From: Zhihengliuella sp.
Lineage (GTDB): Bacteria > Actinomycetota > Actinomycetes > Actinomycetales > Micrococcaceae
Direction of reading: 5' to 3'
NCBI RefSeq assembly: GCF_031178195.1
Contig: NZ_JAPSJL010000012.1
Coordinates: forward strand, 1 to 64,000
DNA: 64,000 nucleotides
Part shown: piece by piece, positions 47,581-55,618 of the stretch
Layout of the letters: every line of letters begins with the position of its first letter
Position numbering within the stretch: position 1 is the first letter of the stretch
Program-made: the position numbers and the translations under genes
The notes under the pieces: generated by a model
The model's input: the letters and a program-made list of their open reading frames with translations, nothing else
Told to the model about the DNA's origin: nothing
The model's database searches: none

Positions 47581-49761
47581 TCAGGGGCGGGCGGCCGTCT
47601 GCCGCTCGGCGTGCGCTGCGTCGAGGAGGGCCGTCAGCCGGTCGAGGCGCGACGTCCAGCTCTCCGTCACACGGGCGCGGCGGATGGCCTCCGTGTAGTC
47701 GTGCCGGCTCATCGCCTCGAGGGCCTCCGCCACGGACTCCGCCGTCCGCTCGCAGACCGCCCCGATGCCGTTGGACTCGACGAAGTCCGCGATCGCCATA
47801 TCCCGGTAGGTCAGCAGCGGGAAGCCCTTCTCCAGCATGCTGACGGTCTTGTAGGGGAAGGCGAAGCGCGCATACTCGCTGTCCAGCAGGACGGTGCCGA
47901 TGGTCGCGCCGTCCCGCGGTGCGTAGACGTCCAGCTCGTCCGTCGTGATGGAGACCCTCGGGTCCTCCTCCAGGCCGTGCGCGGTGAGGAACCGGACGAG
48001 GTTCTCGACCTCGGCCGGACGCACCAGGAAGTCGAAACGGAACTGATCGGCCGGCAGAGAGGTGATCGCCCTGAGATAGCTGTCCATGGCGTAGAAGGAC
48101 CCGATCCCGCCGGCGTACAGCAGCGTGGTGGTCCCGGCCGCGCCGGCGTGCGGAGTGACCGCGTTGGCCGGCGCCACGGCCGGGGGCATGGACGCCCAGC
48201 GGTACTCAGTCTCGTCGTGCCCGGCGAGGAGCCCCTTGAACCCCTCGGCCGAGGCTTCGCACGGCGCCAGCAGCAGGTCCGTCCCGTGTCCGGCGATCGA
48301 CAGTTCGCGCAGTCCGCGTTCGACGAACTCCTGCTTGCGCTCGGGGTCGTCGAGGAAGTCGGCGTCCCTCTCCAGCCAGTGCAGGTCGCGCACGAACCAG
48401 GCGCTGCGCCCTCCCGCTTCGCGGAACGCCGCGAAGAGGCGCTCGAGCCCGTCCAGGGTGGTGTCGAAGGGAATCGGCGACGTCGAGTTCTCGGCGTACA
48501 GCAGGCCCGCCGGCCGTCCTTCGCGGAGCACCCGGTGGATGAGTTCGGTCCTGCGCTCGAACACGCGGGGCGTGGAGTACACGCGGACGGCCGGGCCGCG
48601 CTCGTCGAGGGCCTCCGCCATGTTCCGGACACGCTGCGGGCGCGCTCCGTTGGTGCGGTCCTCCAGCGGGGAGGTGGAGAAGAAGACGTCCAGCGGCCCG
48701 TCGGCGACGAGGGCGCGGAGCTCCTCGTAGAGCCGGGGCACGGGCCGCTCCATGGCCCGGCGGAGCGGGACCAGGGGGTCGACGTCGGCTGCGGAGACGA
48801 TGGCCCTCCCGGGCCGCCCCGCGGCCGAACCGCCCGCCGACTCCAGGACCTCGTCCAGCAGCTCGCCGAGACGGGCGCCCCGGCCCGTGCGGGCGAAGCC
48901 CGCCCGGTCGGCCCAGAAGCCGAGGCCAATGGTGTCCTCGACGACGAACCGGTCGCGGGTCTGCGGCGCGCAGAGGGCATCGGCGATGCTGCTGTGGTCG
49001 CGGGAGACACCGATGAGCACCGCATGGGTGTACCCGGCCAGGCGCGTGCTGGCGATGTCGTCGAAGCGGCGATTCCGCTGCGCGTCGCGCAGCCGGTAGA
49101 GCGAGGCCGCCGAGACGGTCTCGGCGGTGCCGCCGTGGCGGTGCGCGACGGCGTCGAGCATGCGCCGGTAGGCGTCGAGCCGCGCCTCTGGCATGCCCTC
49201 CGGGTGGAGCACCGCGATCCGGGGCCCCTCCCCCGTCTCCGCGGCCGCGCGGGGGTCCAGGAGCGGCCGGAGGCTGCCGACCGGGCGGTCCACGTGGAGC
49301 AGGTGAGCGCTGTTGGATCCCTTGGCCAGGGCCTTGTCGAACTCGTACTCGTCCTCCAGGAGGATCCGTCCGGCGGCGCTCGTCAGGGCGGCGAAGTCCT
49401 CGGCGAGTACGGGCCGCGCCGAGGAGAAGTCCAGATCCCCGCGCCACAGCAGCGGGGTGAAGGCCCGCTCGCAGTGCCGGGCCATCGCCCCGCCGGCGGA
49501 GAGTCCGGAGGTGACGACGTCGTCGTACTCGCCGCCGTCGACGAGAAGCCGGTAGAAGCCGTTGAGCGCGTTCCCGGTGCTGCGGTAGCTCCAGGTCCGC
49601 ACCCAGTCGGGGACCGCCTTGGCCGGATGGTAGGCACGCCGGCGCAGCCACTGCGCGCTGCGCGCGTCGAACACGTCGACGGTGTGGCCGGCGTCGTCAA
49701 GCACGTCCACCCACATCGCCTCGGCGGGGCTCATCCCGGACGTGAGCAGCAGGATCTTCAC
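47581..49761 (-). CDS. Large glycosyltransferase-like protein
   Basis: A 726-residue protein. GTG 49761 overlaps the preceding gene by 4 nt and gives VKILLLTSGMSPAEAMWVDV, a Rossmann opening of a GT-B enzyme. A first half (1-330) with two alpha/beta stretches leads to a second half (350-726) that again looks like a complete GT-B pair: DVFFSTSPLEDRTNGARPQRV, WFVRDLHWLERD, LLYAGGIGSFYAMDSYLRAI and MLEKGFPLLTYRDMAIADFV. No exact family can be named. Final gene of the dehydrogenase-transaminase operon, so it likely adds a sugar to the same polymer. Confidence 0.7.
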   Translation of the reverse strand: MKILLLTSGMSPAEAMWVDVLDDAGHTVDVFDARSAQWLRRRAYHPAKAVPDWVRTWSYRSTGNALNGFYRLLVDGGEYDDVVTSGLSAGGAMARHCERAFTPLLWRGDLDFSSARPVLAEDFAALTSAAGRILLEDEYEFDKALAKGSNSAHLLHVDRPVGSLRPLLDPRAAAETGEGPRIAVLHPEGMPEARLDAYRRMLDAVAHRHGGTAETVSAASLYRLRDAQRNRRFDDIASTRLAGYTHAVLIGVSRDHSSIADALCAPQTRDRFVVEDTIGLGFWADRAGFARTGRGARLGELLDEVLESAGGSAAGRPGRAIVSAADVDPLVPLRRAMERPVPRLYEELRALVADGPLDVFFSTSPLEDRTNGARPQRVRNMAEALDERGPAVRVYSTPRVFERRTELIHRVLREGRPAGLLYAENSTSPIPFDTTLDGLERLFAAFREAGGRSAWFVRDLHWLERDADFLDDPERKQEFVERGLRELSIAGHGTDLLLAPCEASAEGFKGLLAGHDETEYRWASMPPAVAPANAVTPHAGAAGTTTLLYAGGIGSFYAMDSYLRAITSLPADQFRFDFLVRPAEVENLVRFLTAHGLEEDPRVSITTDELDVYAPRDGATIGTVLLDSEYARFAFPYKTVSMLEKGFPLLTYRDMAIADFVESNGIGAVCERTAESVAEALEAMSRHDYTEAIRRARVTESWTSRLDRLTALLDAAHAERQTAARP

Positions 49762-51380
49762 GACTGGCTCCCTTCGCTGGCAGGTGTCCCCGGCGCGTCG
49801 CCGCGCTCCCGACCGGTGACGCCGAGCAGGCGCAGCTCCTTGCCGATCGTCGCCTCCGGCCCGCTCTGCCGGGCGACGCGCTCGGCCGCCGCTGCGGACA
49901 TGCGCAGGAAGCGCTCGGGGTCCTCGAACAGACGGATCAGACCGGCGATCATGGCATCGGCGTCCTCGCCCGGGGCGAGGACTGCGCACGAATCGTCGAC
50001 GAACTCCGGGATGGCGCTGACGGTGTTGGTCACGGGGACCAGGCCGCTGGCCATGGCCTCGTCCCGCGAGACGCCCTGTGAATCCAGCCGGCTGGGCACC
50101 AGGAAGACGCCGTACTCGCGGTGGAGCAGGGCGATCTCGTCCTGGGACGCGTAACGGCGCTCGACGGTGACGTTGTCGTCGTCCTCGAAGGCCGACTCGA
50201 AAGCGCCGAAGTGCCGGCCGTCGCCGATGATGCGGGCCTCGATGCTGTCCCAGTAGTCGGTCTCGCGGAGCCTCGTCAGGACCTCGACGGCGATGTCGCT
50301 GCCGTAGTTGAGGTTGCTGGCCGAGCGGATCCAGAGCAGCTTGAAGCGCTGCGCCGCCGGCTTGGGCACGTAGCGGAAGAGTTTGGTCTCGATGACGTTG
50401 TGGACCACCTCGGAGCGGGAGGCCGGGTAGACGAGCTCCATGTCCTCCTGGGAGGCGCGGCGCCACCAGTCGGAGACGAACACGAACTTCACCGGCCCCC
50501 ACGGGTGGGCCAGCACCTCGCGCCAGAGCCCCTGCCGGTCGACGGTGTCCGCGATGGCGGCGTCGACCTGGTCCGGCGTCCGGTAGTTGTAGAGGGTGCG
50601 GATCCAGCGGCGCGACTCGAAGCCGTGCATGAAGCAGTAGAACGTCTGGCCCGTGAGGTCGTGCTTGATCTGATCCCAGATGTAGCGGCCCATGAAGTGG
50701 GCGCTGACGCTGCGGTAGGACCGGCGGCGCAGCAGCTCCCGCGCCTCGGCGCCGTCGCCGGTGATGACCGCGACGCCGTCGTAGGTGTACGCCGACGGCT
50801 CGGTCTCCGGTCCGACCACGACGACGTGCACCTGGGCGCCCGCCTCGAGGTAGTACTTGATGCGGCGGTGGACGAACCCGTTGCCGTACTCGTTGCCGAC
50901 GCTCGGGTAGACGTTCACGATGACGAGGTGCGTCCCCCCGTCCGCGTCGTCCTCGGTGCCGGCCAGTTCCACGTACTCGTCGACGAGCTCGCGGACCGCC
51001 GCGTCCTGCTCGGGGTCGGCGCCGGCCGGCCCCTCGGCCGCCTGCGCGAGCGTCTGCTCGGCGAACAGCCGACGGCGCAGGTGGGCGGCCTCCAGCTGGA
51101 GATAGGTGGAGACCTCGCCGGCGCTGTAGGTGCTGCCCCGATGGACGAGGGGAACGTGCGCGTCGGAGAACGCGGTGTCGCCCGGTCTCGTCCTCCGGCC
51201 CGCGGAGGCCCCGCGCAGGGCCCGGTCCAGGCGACGCTTCATCTCGGTGTCCGGCATCAGCTCGAACGCTTCGCGGCCGACGTTCTTGACCGGTCCGGGG
51301 AGCCGGCGCGCGGCTCGCCCCACGGCCCCGGCCAGCTGCCGGCCGTTGCGGCGGATCGGTCCTGGCAGCCGGGGGGTCAT
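49758..51380 (-). CDS. Glycosyltransferase, group A first copy (540 aa)
   Basis: A basic, proline-containing leader (1-60) and a variable coiled region lead to a GT-B enzyme. Conserved landmarks are HLVIVNVYPSVGNEYGNGFV near residue 150, MHGFESRRWIRTLYN near 255, FVFVSDWWRRASQEDME near 297, and the donor-side GTs pattern LVPSRLDSQGVSRDEAMASG near 440. The paralogue at 55619-57175 shares all of these. It overlaps the oxidoreductase gene and the 726-residue gene by 4 nt each. Probable retaining GT4-like enzyme; substrate unknown. Confidence 0.82.
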   Translation of the reverse strand: MTPRLPGPIRRNGRQLAGAVGRAARRLPGPVKNVGREAFELMPDTEMKRRLDRALRGASAGRRTRPGDTAFSDAHVPLVHRGSTYSAGEVSTYLQLEAAHLRRRLFAEQTLAQAAEGPAGADPEQDAAVRELVDEYVELAGTEDDADGGTHLVIVNVYPSVGNEYGNGFVHRRIKYYLEAGAQVHVVVVGPETEPSAYTYDGVAVITGDGAEARELLRRRSYRSVSAHFMGRYIWDQIKHDLTGQTFYCFMHGFESRRWIRTLYNYRTPDQVDAAIADTVDRQGLWREVLAHPWGPVKFVFVSDWWRRASQEDMELVYPASRSEVVHNVIETKLFRYVPKPAAQRFKLLWIRSASNLNYGSDIAVEVLTRLRETDYWDSIEARIIGDGRHFGAFESAFEDDDNVTVERRYASQDEIALLHREYGVFLVPSRLDSQGVSRDEAMASGLVPVTNTVSAIPEFVDDSCAVLAPGEDADAMIAGLIRLFEDPERFLRMSAAAAERVARQSGPEATIGKELRLLGVTGRERGDAPGTPASEGSQS

Positions 51381-52375
51381 AGCTGGATGCTCTGGTGGGT
51401 CCGGGCGGATTCGAGCATGGCCTCGGCGACGCGGAGGGTGTCGAGGCCCTCGCGCATGGAGACGTGGCCGGTGCCGGTCCCGCGGATCGCGTCGCGGAAG
51501 GCCTCGTGCTCGGTCTTGAGCGGTTCTGCCTTGGCGAAGGCGTAGCGGGTGACGTTGCCCTCGGTGACGCCGCGGAACGCGGAGAGGGCGTCCCACTCGT
51601 GGGGAACGCTGCCGTTCTCGTGGAAGGTCAGGTCCGCGGTGACGGTGTCGGCGACGAAGGCGCCGCGTTCCCCGGTGACGATGGTCAGGCGCTCCTTCAT
51701 CGGGGAGAGCCAGTTCACGATGTGGTTGGTGATCACCCCGGAGGCCAGGCGGCCGGTCGCGACGATCATGTCCTCGTGCGGTCGGCCGGAGGCGGTGTGG
51801 GTCTTGGCGTTCACGTCGGCGAACGGGGACTGGGCGATCCAGGCGGTGAGGTCGATGTCGTGGGTGCCGAGGTCCTTCACGACGCCGACATCGGCGATCC
51901 GGGACGGGAACGGGCCCTGCCGGCGGGTCGCGACCTGGTAGATGTCCCCGAGCTCGCCGGCGGCGATCCGGGCGCGCATCTGCTGCAGGGCCGGGTTGAA
52001 CCGCTCGATGTGCCCGACGGCGCCGACCAGCCCGGCGGACTCGAACGCCTCGACGAGGCGGGCCCCGGCGGTCGCGTTCTCCGCGATGGGCTTCTCGACC
52101 ATGACGTGCACTCCGGCGGCGGCGAGCTTCATGCCGACCTCCTCGTGCAGGCCGGTCGGGACCGCGCACATGACCGCGTCGACCCCGTGGTCGATGAGCT
52201 CCTCGACCGTCTCGTACAGGGGCAGCCCGGCGGCGGCACCGTGCTTGTCGCCGTACGGGTCCGCGACCGCGACGAGCTCGGTGCCCTCGATGCCGCGCAT
52301 GACGCGGGCGTGGTGCCGGCCCATCATGCCCAGGCCGATCAGACCGGTCCGGATCACGGGCGTGCTGGCGCTCAC
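51377..52375 (-). CDS. Gfo/Idh/MocA oxidoreductase, WbpB-like
   Basis: A 332-residue NAD-dependent oxidoreductase. The Rossmann motif GLIGLGMMGRHHARVM is at residues 12-27, EKPIAENATAG follows near 94, and the catalytic His-Asp context is LGTHDIDLTAW near 170. In the Pseudomonas pathway WbpB oxidises the 3-position of UDP-GlcNAcA so that the aminotransferase WbpE can add an amino group. Here it lies next to exactly such an aminotransferase, each overlapping by 4 nt. WbpB function is inferred from context. Confidence 0.87.
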   Translation of the reverse strand: MSASTPVIRTGLIGLGMMGRHHARVMRGIEGTELVAVADPYGDKHGAAAGLPLYETVEELIDHGVDAVMCAVPTGLHEEVGMKLAAAGVHVMVEKPIAENATAGARLVEAFESAGLVGAVGHIERFNPALQQMRARIAAGELGDIYQVATRRQGPFPSRIADVGVVKDLGTHDIDLTAWIAQSPFADVNAKTHTASGRPHEDMIVATGRLASGVITNHIVNWLSPMKERLTIVTGERGAFVADTVTADLTFHENGSVPHEWDALSAFRGVTEGNVTRYAFAKAEPLKTEHEAFRDAIRGTGTGHVSMREGLDTLRVAEAMLESARTHQSIQL

Positions 52376-53484
52376 GGGCGGGCCTCCTCGGTGACGGTGT
52401 TGACGGCGTCGACGATCCGCTCCAGATCCGACGGGGTCAGCGAGGGGTGCACGGGCAGCGAGAACACGGACGCGGCGGCGGTGCGCGTGTTCGGCAGGTC
52501 CGCCGCCGGGCCGGTGCCGGCGAAGGAGGGCAGCTCGTTGGTGGGGACCGGGTAGTACACCCCGGTGCCGACCCCGAACTCGTCCTTCAGCCGGGTCAGG
52601 ATCGAGGCCCGGGCCGGGGCGAGCGCCTCCGGCAGGGCGACGGTGTACTGGTGGTACACGTGCTCGGCCCCGTCGAGGACGACCGGGGTCCGCACGTGCT
52701 GCAGGTGCGCGTCCAGGTAGGCGGCGTTCTCCTGCCGCTGCGCCGTCCATCCGCCGACCCGGGTCAGCTGGACCCGGCCGATCGCGGCGTGGATGTCGGT
52801 CATCCGGTTGTTGAACCCGATCAGCTCGTTCTGGTACTGGGTCTCCATGCCCTGGTTGCGCAGCAGGCGCATCCGCCGGCGCATCTCCTCGGAGTCCACG
52901 GAGACCATGCCGCCCTCGCCGCTGGTCATGTTCTTCGTCGGGTACAGGCTGAACATCCCGAACGTGCCGAACGTGCCGACGGACCGGCCGCCGAGCTTGG
53001 CCCCGTGGGCCTGCGCGGCGTCCTCGAACACCAGCAGCGAGTGCTTCTCGGCGATCCGGGCGAGCTCGTCCATGCGGGCCGGGTGACCGTACAGGTGCAC
53101 CGGCATGATGGCCTTGGTGCGCTCCGTGACCAGTGACTCCACGTGCGCCGGGTCCAGGGTGTACGTGTCCAGGTCGATGTCCGCGAACACCGGCGTCGCG
53201 CCCGTCAGCGCCACCGAGTTACCGGTCGCGGCGAACGTGAACGCCGGGACGATGACCTCGTCCCCCGGCCCCACACCGGCGGCGAGGAGGCCCAGGTGCA
53301 GACCCGAGGTGCCCGAGTTCACGGCCACGCAGTCCCGGCCGTCGACGAGCTCGCGGGCGAACTCCTCCTCGAACGCGGCGACCTCCGGGCCCTGGGCGAC
53401 CATGCCGCTGCGCAGCACCCGGTCCACCGCCGCCCGCTCCTCGTCCCCGATGACCGGCTTCGCCGGCGGGATGAAATCAGTCAT
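52372..53484 (-). CDS. DegT/DnrJ/EryC1 aminotransferase, WbpE-like
   Basis: A 370-residue PLP-dependent sugar aminotransferase. The PLP-binding lysine is Lys184 in SLYPTKNMTSGEGG, with FEDAAQAHGAKLGGR upstream and SGTSGLHLGLLAAG as phosphate-binding loop. It should place an amino group on the 3-keto sugar made by the neighbouring oxidoreductase, giving UDP-2-acetamido-3-amino-glucuronate. It overlaps its neighbours by 4 nt on both sides (ATGA). Confidence 0.92.
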   Translation of the reverse strand: MTDFIPPAKPVIGDEERAAVDRVLRSGMVAQGPEVAAFEEEFARELVDGRDCVAVNSGTSGLHLGLLAAGVGPGDEVIVPAFTFAATGNSVALTGATPVFADIDLDTYTLDPAHVESLVTERTKAIMPVHLYGHPARMDELARIAEKHSLLVFEDAAQAHGAKLGGRSVGTFGTFGMFSLYPTKNMTSGEGGMVSVDSEEMRRRMRLLRNQGMETQYQNELIGFNNRMTDIHAAIGRVQLTRVGGWTAQRQENAAYLDAHLQHVRTPVVLDGAEHVYHQYTVALPEALAPARASILTRLKDEFGVGTGVYYPVPTNELPSFAGTGPAADLPNTRTAAASVFSLPVHPSLTPSDLERIVDAVNTVTEEARP

Positions 53485-54101
53485 GGAGTCTCCTCTTCCT
53501 TCACGAGTACGTCGCCGTCCTGGCGATAGGTCTCACCGGTCTCCGGGCACACCCAGCGGTCCCCGTCGCGCTGCTCGAGCTTGCGCCCCGTGGTCCCGAC
53601 CCAGCCGATCCGGCGGGCCGGGACCCCGGCGACGAGCCCGTGGGCGGGCACATCACGGGTCACCACGGAGCCGGCCGCGACGAGCGCCCAGTCGCCGATC
53701 TCGACGGGTGCCACACAGACCGACCGGGCTCCGACGGACGCGCCCCGGCCGATGGTGACGCCGACGGCCTCCCAGTCGGCCGCGGACTTCTGGGTCCCGT
53801 CCGCGTTGATCGCCCGCGGGTAGGTGTCGTTGGTGAGCACGACGGCGGGACCGATGAAGACCCCGTCGCCGAGCCGCGCCGGCTCGTAGACCAGCGCGTA
53901 GTTCTGGACCTTGCAGTTGTCCCCCATCACCACGCCGGTGCCCACGTAGGCGCCGCGGCCGATGATGCAGTTCTCGCCCAGGACGGCGTTCTCGCGCACC
54001 TGCGCGAGGTGCCAGATCTTGGAGCCGTCGCCGATGCTCGCCGCCGTCGAGACGTCGGCCCCCTCGGCGGTGAGGAAGCCCGTGCCGTTCTGCTCGCCCA
54101 C
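53481..54101 (-). CDS. Hexapeptide-repeat N-acetyltransferase, WbpD-like
   Basis: A 206-residue left-handed beta-helix protein with hexapeptide repeats (ENAVLGENCIIGRGAYVGTG, KVQNYALVYEPARLGDGVFIG), NDTYPRA and the end pattern VGARSVCVAPVEIGDWALVA. The layout is that of WbpD, which acetylates the 3-amino group to give UDP-2,3-diacetamido-glucuronic acid. GTG 54101 starts 5 nt after the dehydrogenase stop; it has no obvious ribosome binding site and likely depends on coupling. Confidence 0.9.
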   Translation of the reverse strand: MGEQNGTGFLTAEGADVSTAASIGDGSKIWHLAQVRENAVLGENCIIGRGAYVGTGVVMGDNCKVQNYALVYEPARLGDGVFIGPAVVLTNDTYPRAINADGTQKSAADWEAVGVTIGRGASVGARSVCVAPVEIGDWALVAAGSVVTRDVPAHGLVAGVPARRIGWVGTTGRKLEQRDGDRWVCPETGETYRQDGDVLVKEEETP

Positions 54102-54106
54102 GGCGC

Positions 54107-55408
54107 TCAGGCGGTCTCGGCGGGCAGGCCGATGACCCGGCGGGCCACGCCGTCCCAGGTGACGGGGTCGGTCATGTTGCGGCCGTCCACGAGGGACCGG
54201 ATGCCCGGCAGCTCCGCCGGGGCCAGGTCCTTGTAGTCGGCGTGGTCGGTCTGGATCACGGCCGCGTCGACCGGCTCGCCCAGATGGTACGGGGCGAAGC
54301 CGAGGGAGGAGAGCTCCTCGTCGGTGTAGAGCGGGTCGTGGACCAGCACCTCGGCCCCGTGCGCCTTCAGCGCGTCCACCGTGGCGAAGACCCCGGAGAA
54401 CGCGGTCTCCTTCACCCCGCCGCGGTAGGCCGCCCCGAGCACCACGACGCGCTGGCCGCCCAGGTCCCCGTGCACCCCGGCGAGCATCCCGACCGCGAAG
54501 GCCGGCATGTCCGCGTTCGCCGCGCGCGCGGTGGCCACGATCGAGGCCTCCGGATCGTTCCACAGGTACAGGCGCGGGTAGACCGGGATGCAGTGCCCGC
54601 CCACAGCGATGCCGGGACGGTGGATGTGGCTGTAGGGCTGGGAGTTCGAGGCCTCGATCACCTTGTAGATGTCGATCCCGTTCTCCCCGGCGAACCGGGC
54701 GAACTGGTTCGCCAGGCCGATGTTCACATCCCGGTACGTGGTCTCGGCCAACTTCGCCAGCTCCGAGGCCTCCGCACTGCCCAGATCCCACACCCCGTTC
54801 GGGCGCGGCAGGTCATCGCGCTCGTCGAAGTCCAGCACCGACTCGTAGAACTCCACCGCACGCCGCGCGCCGGCCTCGTCCAGACCGCCGACCAGCTTGG
54901 GGTACTTCCGCAGGTCCGCGAAGACGCGGCCCGTCAGCACGCGCTCCGGGGAGAAGACGACATGGAAGTCCTCGCCCTCGACGAGCCCGGAGCCCTCCTC
55001 CAGCATCGGCTTCCACCGCGTCCGGGAGGTGCCCACCGGCAGCGTCGTCTCATAGGAGACCAGCGTGCCCGGCGTCAGATGCTTGGCCAGTTCGGTCGTC
55101 GCGGCGTCCATCCACCCGAAGTCGGGCTTCGCGTCCGCGTCGACGAACAGCGGCACCACCAGCACGACGGCGTCGGCCCCGGGGATCGCGTCCGCGTAGT
55201 CGGTCATCGCCCGCAGCGCACCGGAGCCGACGGTCTCCGAGAGCTTCTCCTGCAACTGGTCCTCGCCCGGGAACGGCTCGCGCCCCGCGTTCACCAGATC
55301 CACCACCCGCTGGTTCACATCGACCCCGACCACCTCGTGGCCCTTCGTCGCGAACTGAACCGCCAACGGAAGCCCGATCTTGCCGAGCGCGATCACTGCG
55401 ATCTTCAC
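54107..55408 (-). CDS. UDP-N-acetylglucosamine 6-dehydrogenase-like, WbpA role
   Basis: A 433-residue nucleotide-sugar dehydrogenase. The N-terminal NAD site is IALGKIGLPLAVQFATKGHE, the middle domain has AETTYRDVNIGLANQFA, and the catalytic cysteine is in GGHCIPVYP. It oxidises C6 of a UDP-HexNAc to a uronic acid. As first gene of the oxidoreductase-aminotransferase-acetyltransferase set it fits WbpA (UDP-GlcNAc). It differs clearly from the second dehydrogenase at 60208-61437. GTG 55408 is the start by family alignment; AAGGA lies 14 nt upstream. Confidence 0.9.
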   Translation of the reverse strand: MKIAVIALGKIGLPLAVQFATKGHEVVGVDVNQRVVDLVNAGREPFPGEDQLQEKLSETVGSGALRAMTDYADAIPGADAVVLVVPLFVDADAKPDFGWMDAATTELAKHLTPGTLVSYETTLPVGTSRTRWKPMLEEGSGLVEGEDFHVVFSPERVLTGRVFADLRKYPKLVGGLDEAGARRAVEFYESVLDFDERDDLPRPNGVWDLGSAEASELAKLAETTYRDVNIGLANQFARFAGENGIDIYKVIEASNSQPYSHIHRPGIAVGGHCIPVYPRLYLWNDPEASIVATARAANADMPAFAVGMLAGVHGDLGGQRVVVLGAAYRGGVKETAFSGVFATVDALKAHGAEVLVHDPLYTDEELSSLGFAPYHLGEPVDAAVIQTDHADYKDLAPAELPGIRSLVDGRNMTDPVTWDGVARRVIGLPAETA

Positions 55409-55618
55409 CAGTACGTTCCATCCTTCGTGTCTCAATGGGAGGTCCGGGAGCGGTCCGCCAGGGACGATTCGCTCAGGACGCGAGCGCGCCGGGCGCGTCG
55501 ATCCCGACCAGACTAGCACCGGAGATGGCGCTCAACCGGGCGCTCGGGCCGGGGTGGCGCAAGTCATCCGGACGTGGAGGAGCACGGACCGCCTCGGGCC
55601 CGGGAAGGGGGCACTGGC

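Noticed and set aside
55409-55618. Promoter with TAGTCT (55515-55510) before the sugar-nucleotide operon
   Set aside because: The -10 is plausible but no -35 lies at proper spacing; too weak to list as a feature. Nothing else was recognised in this 210-nt space.
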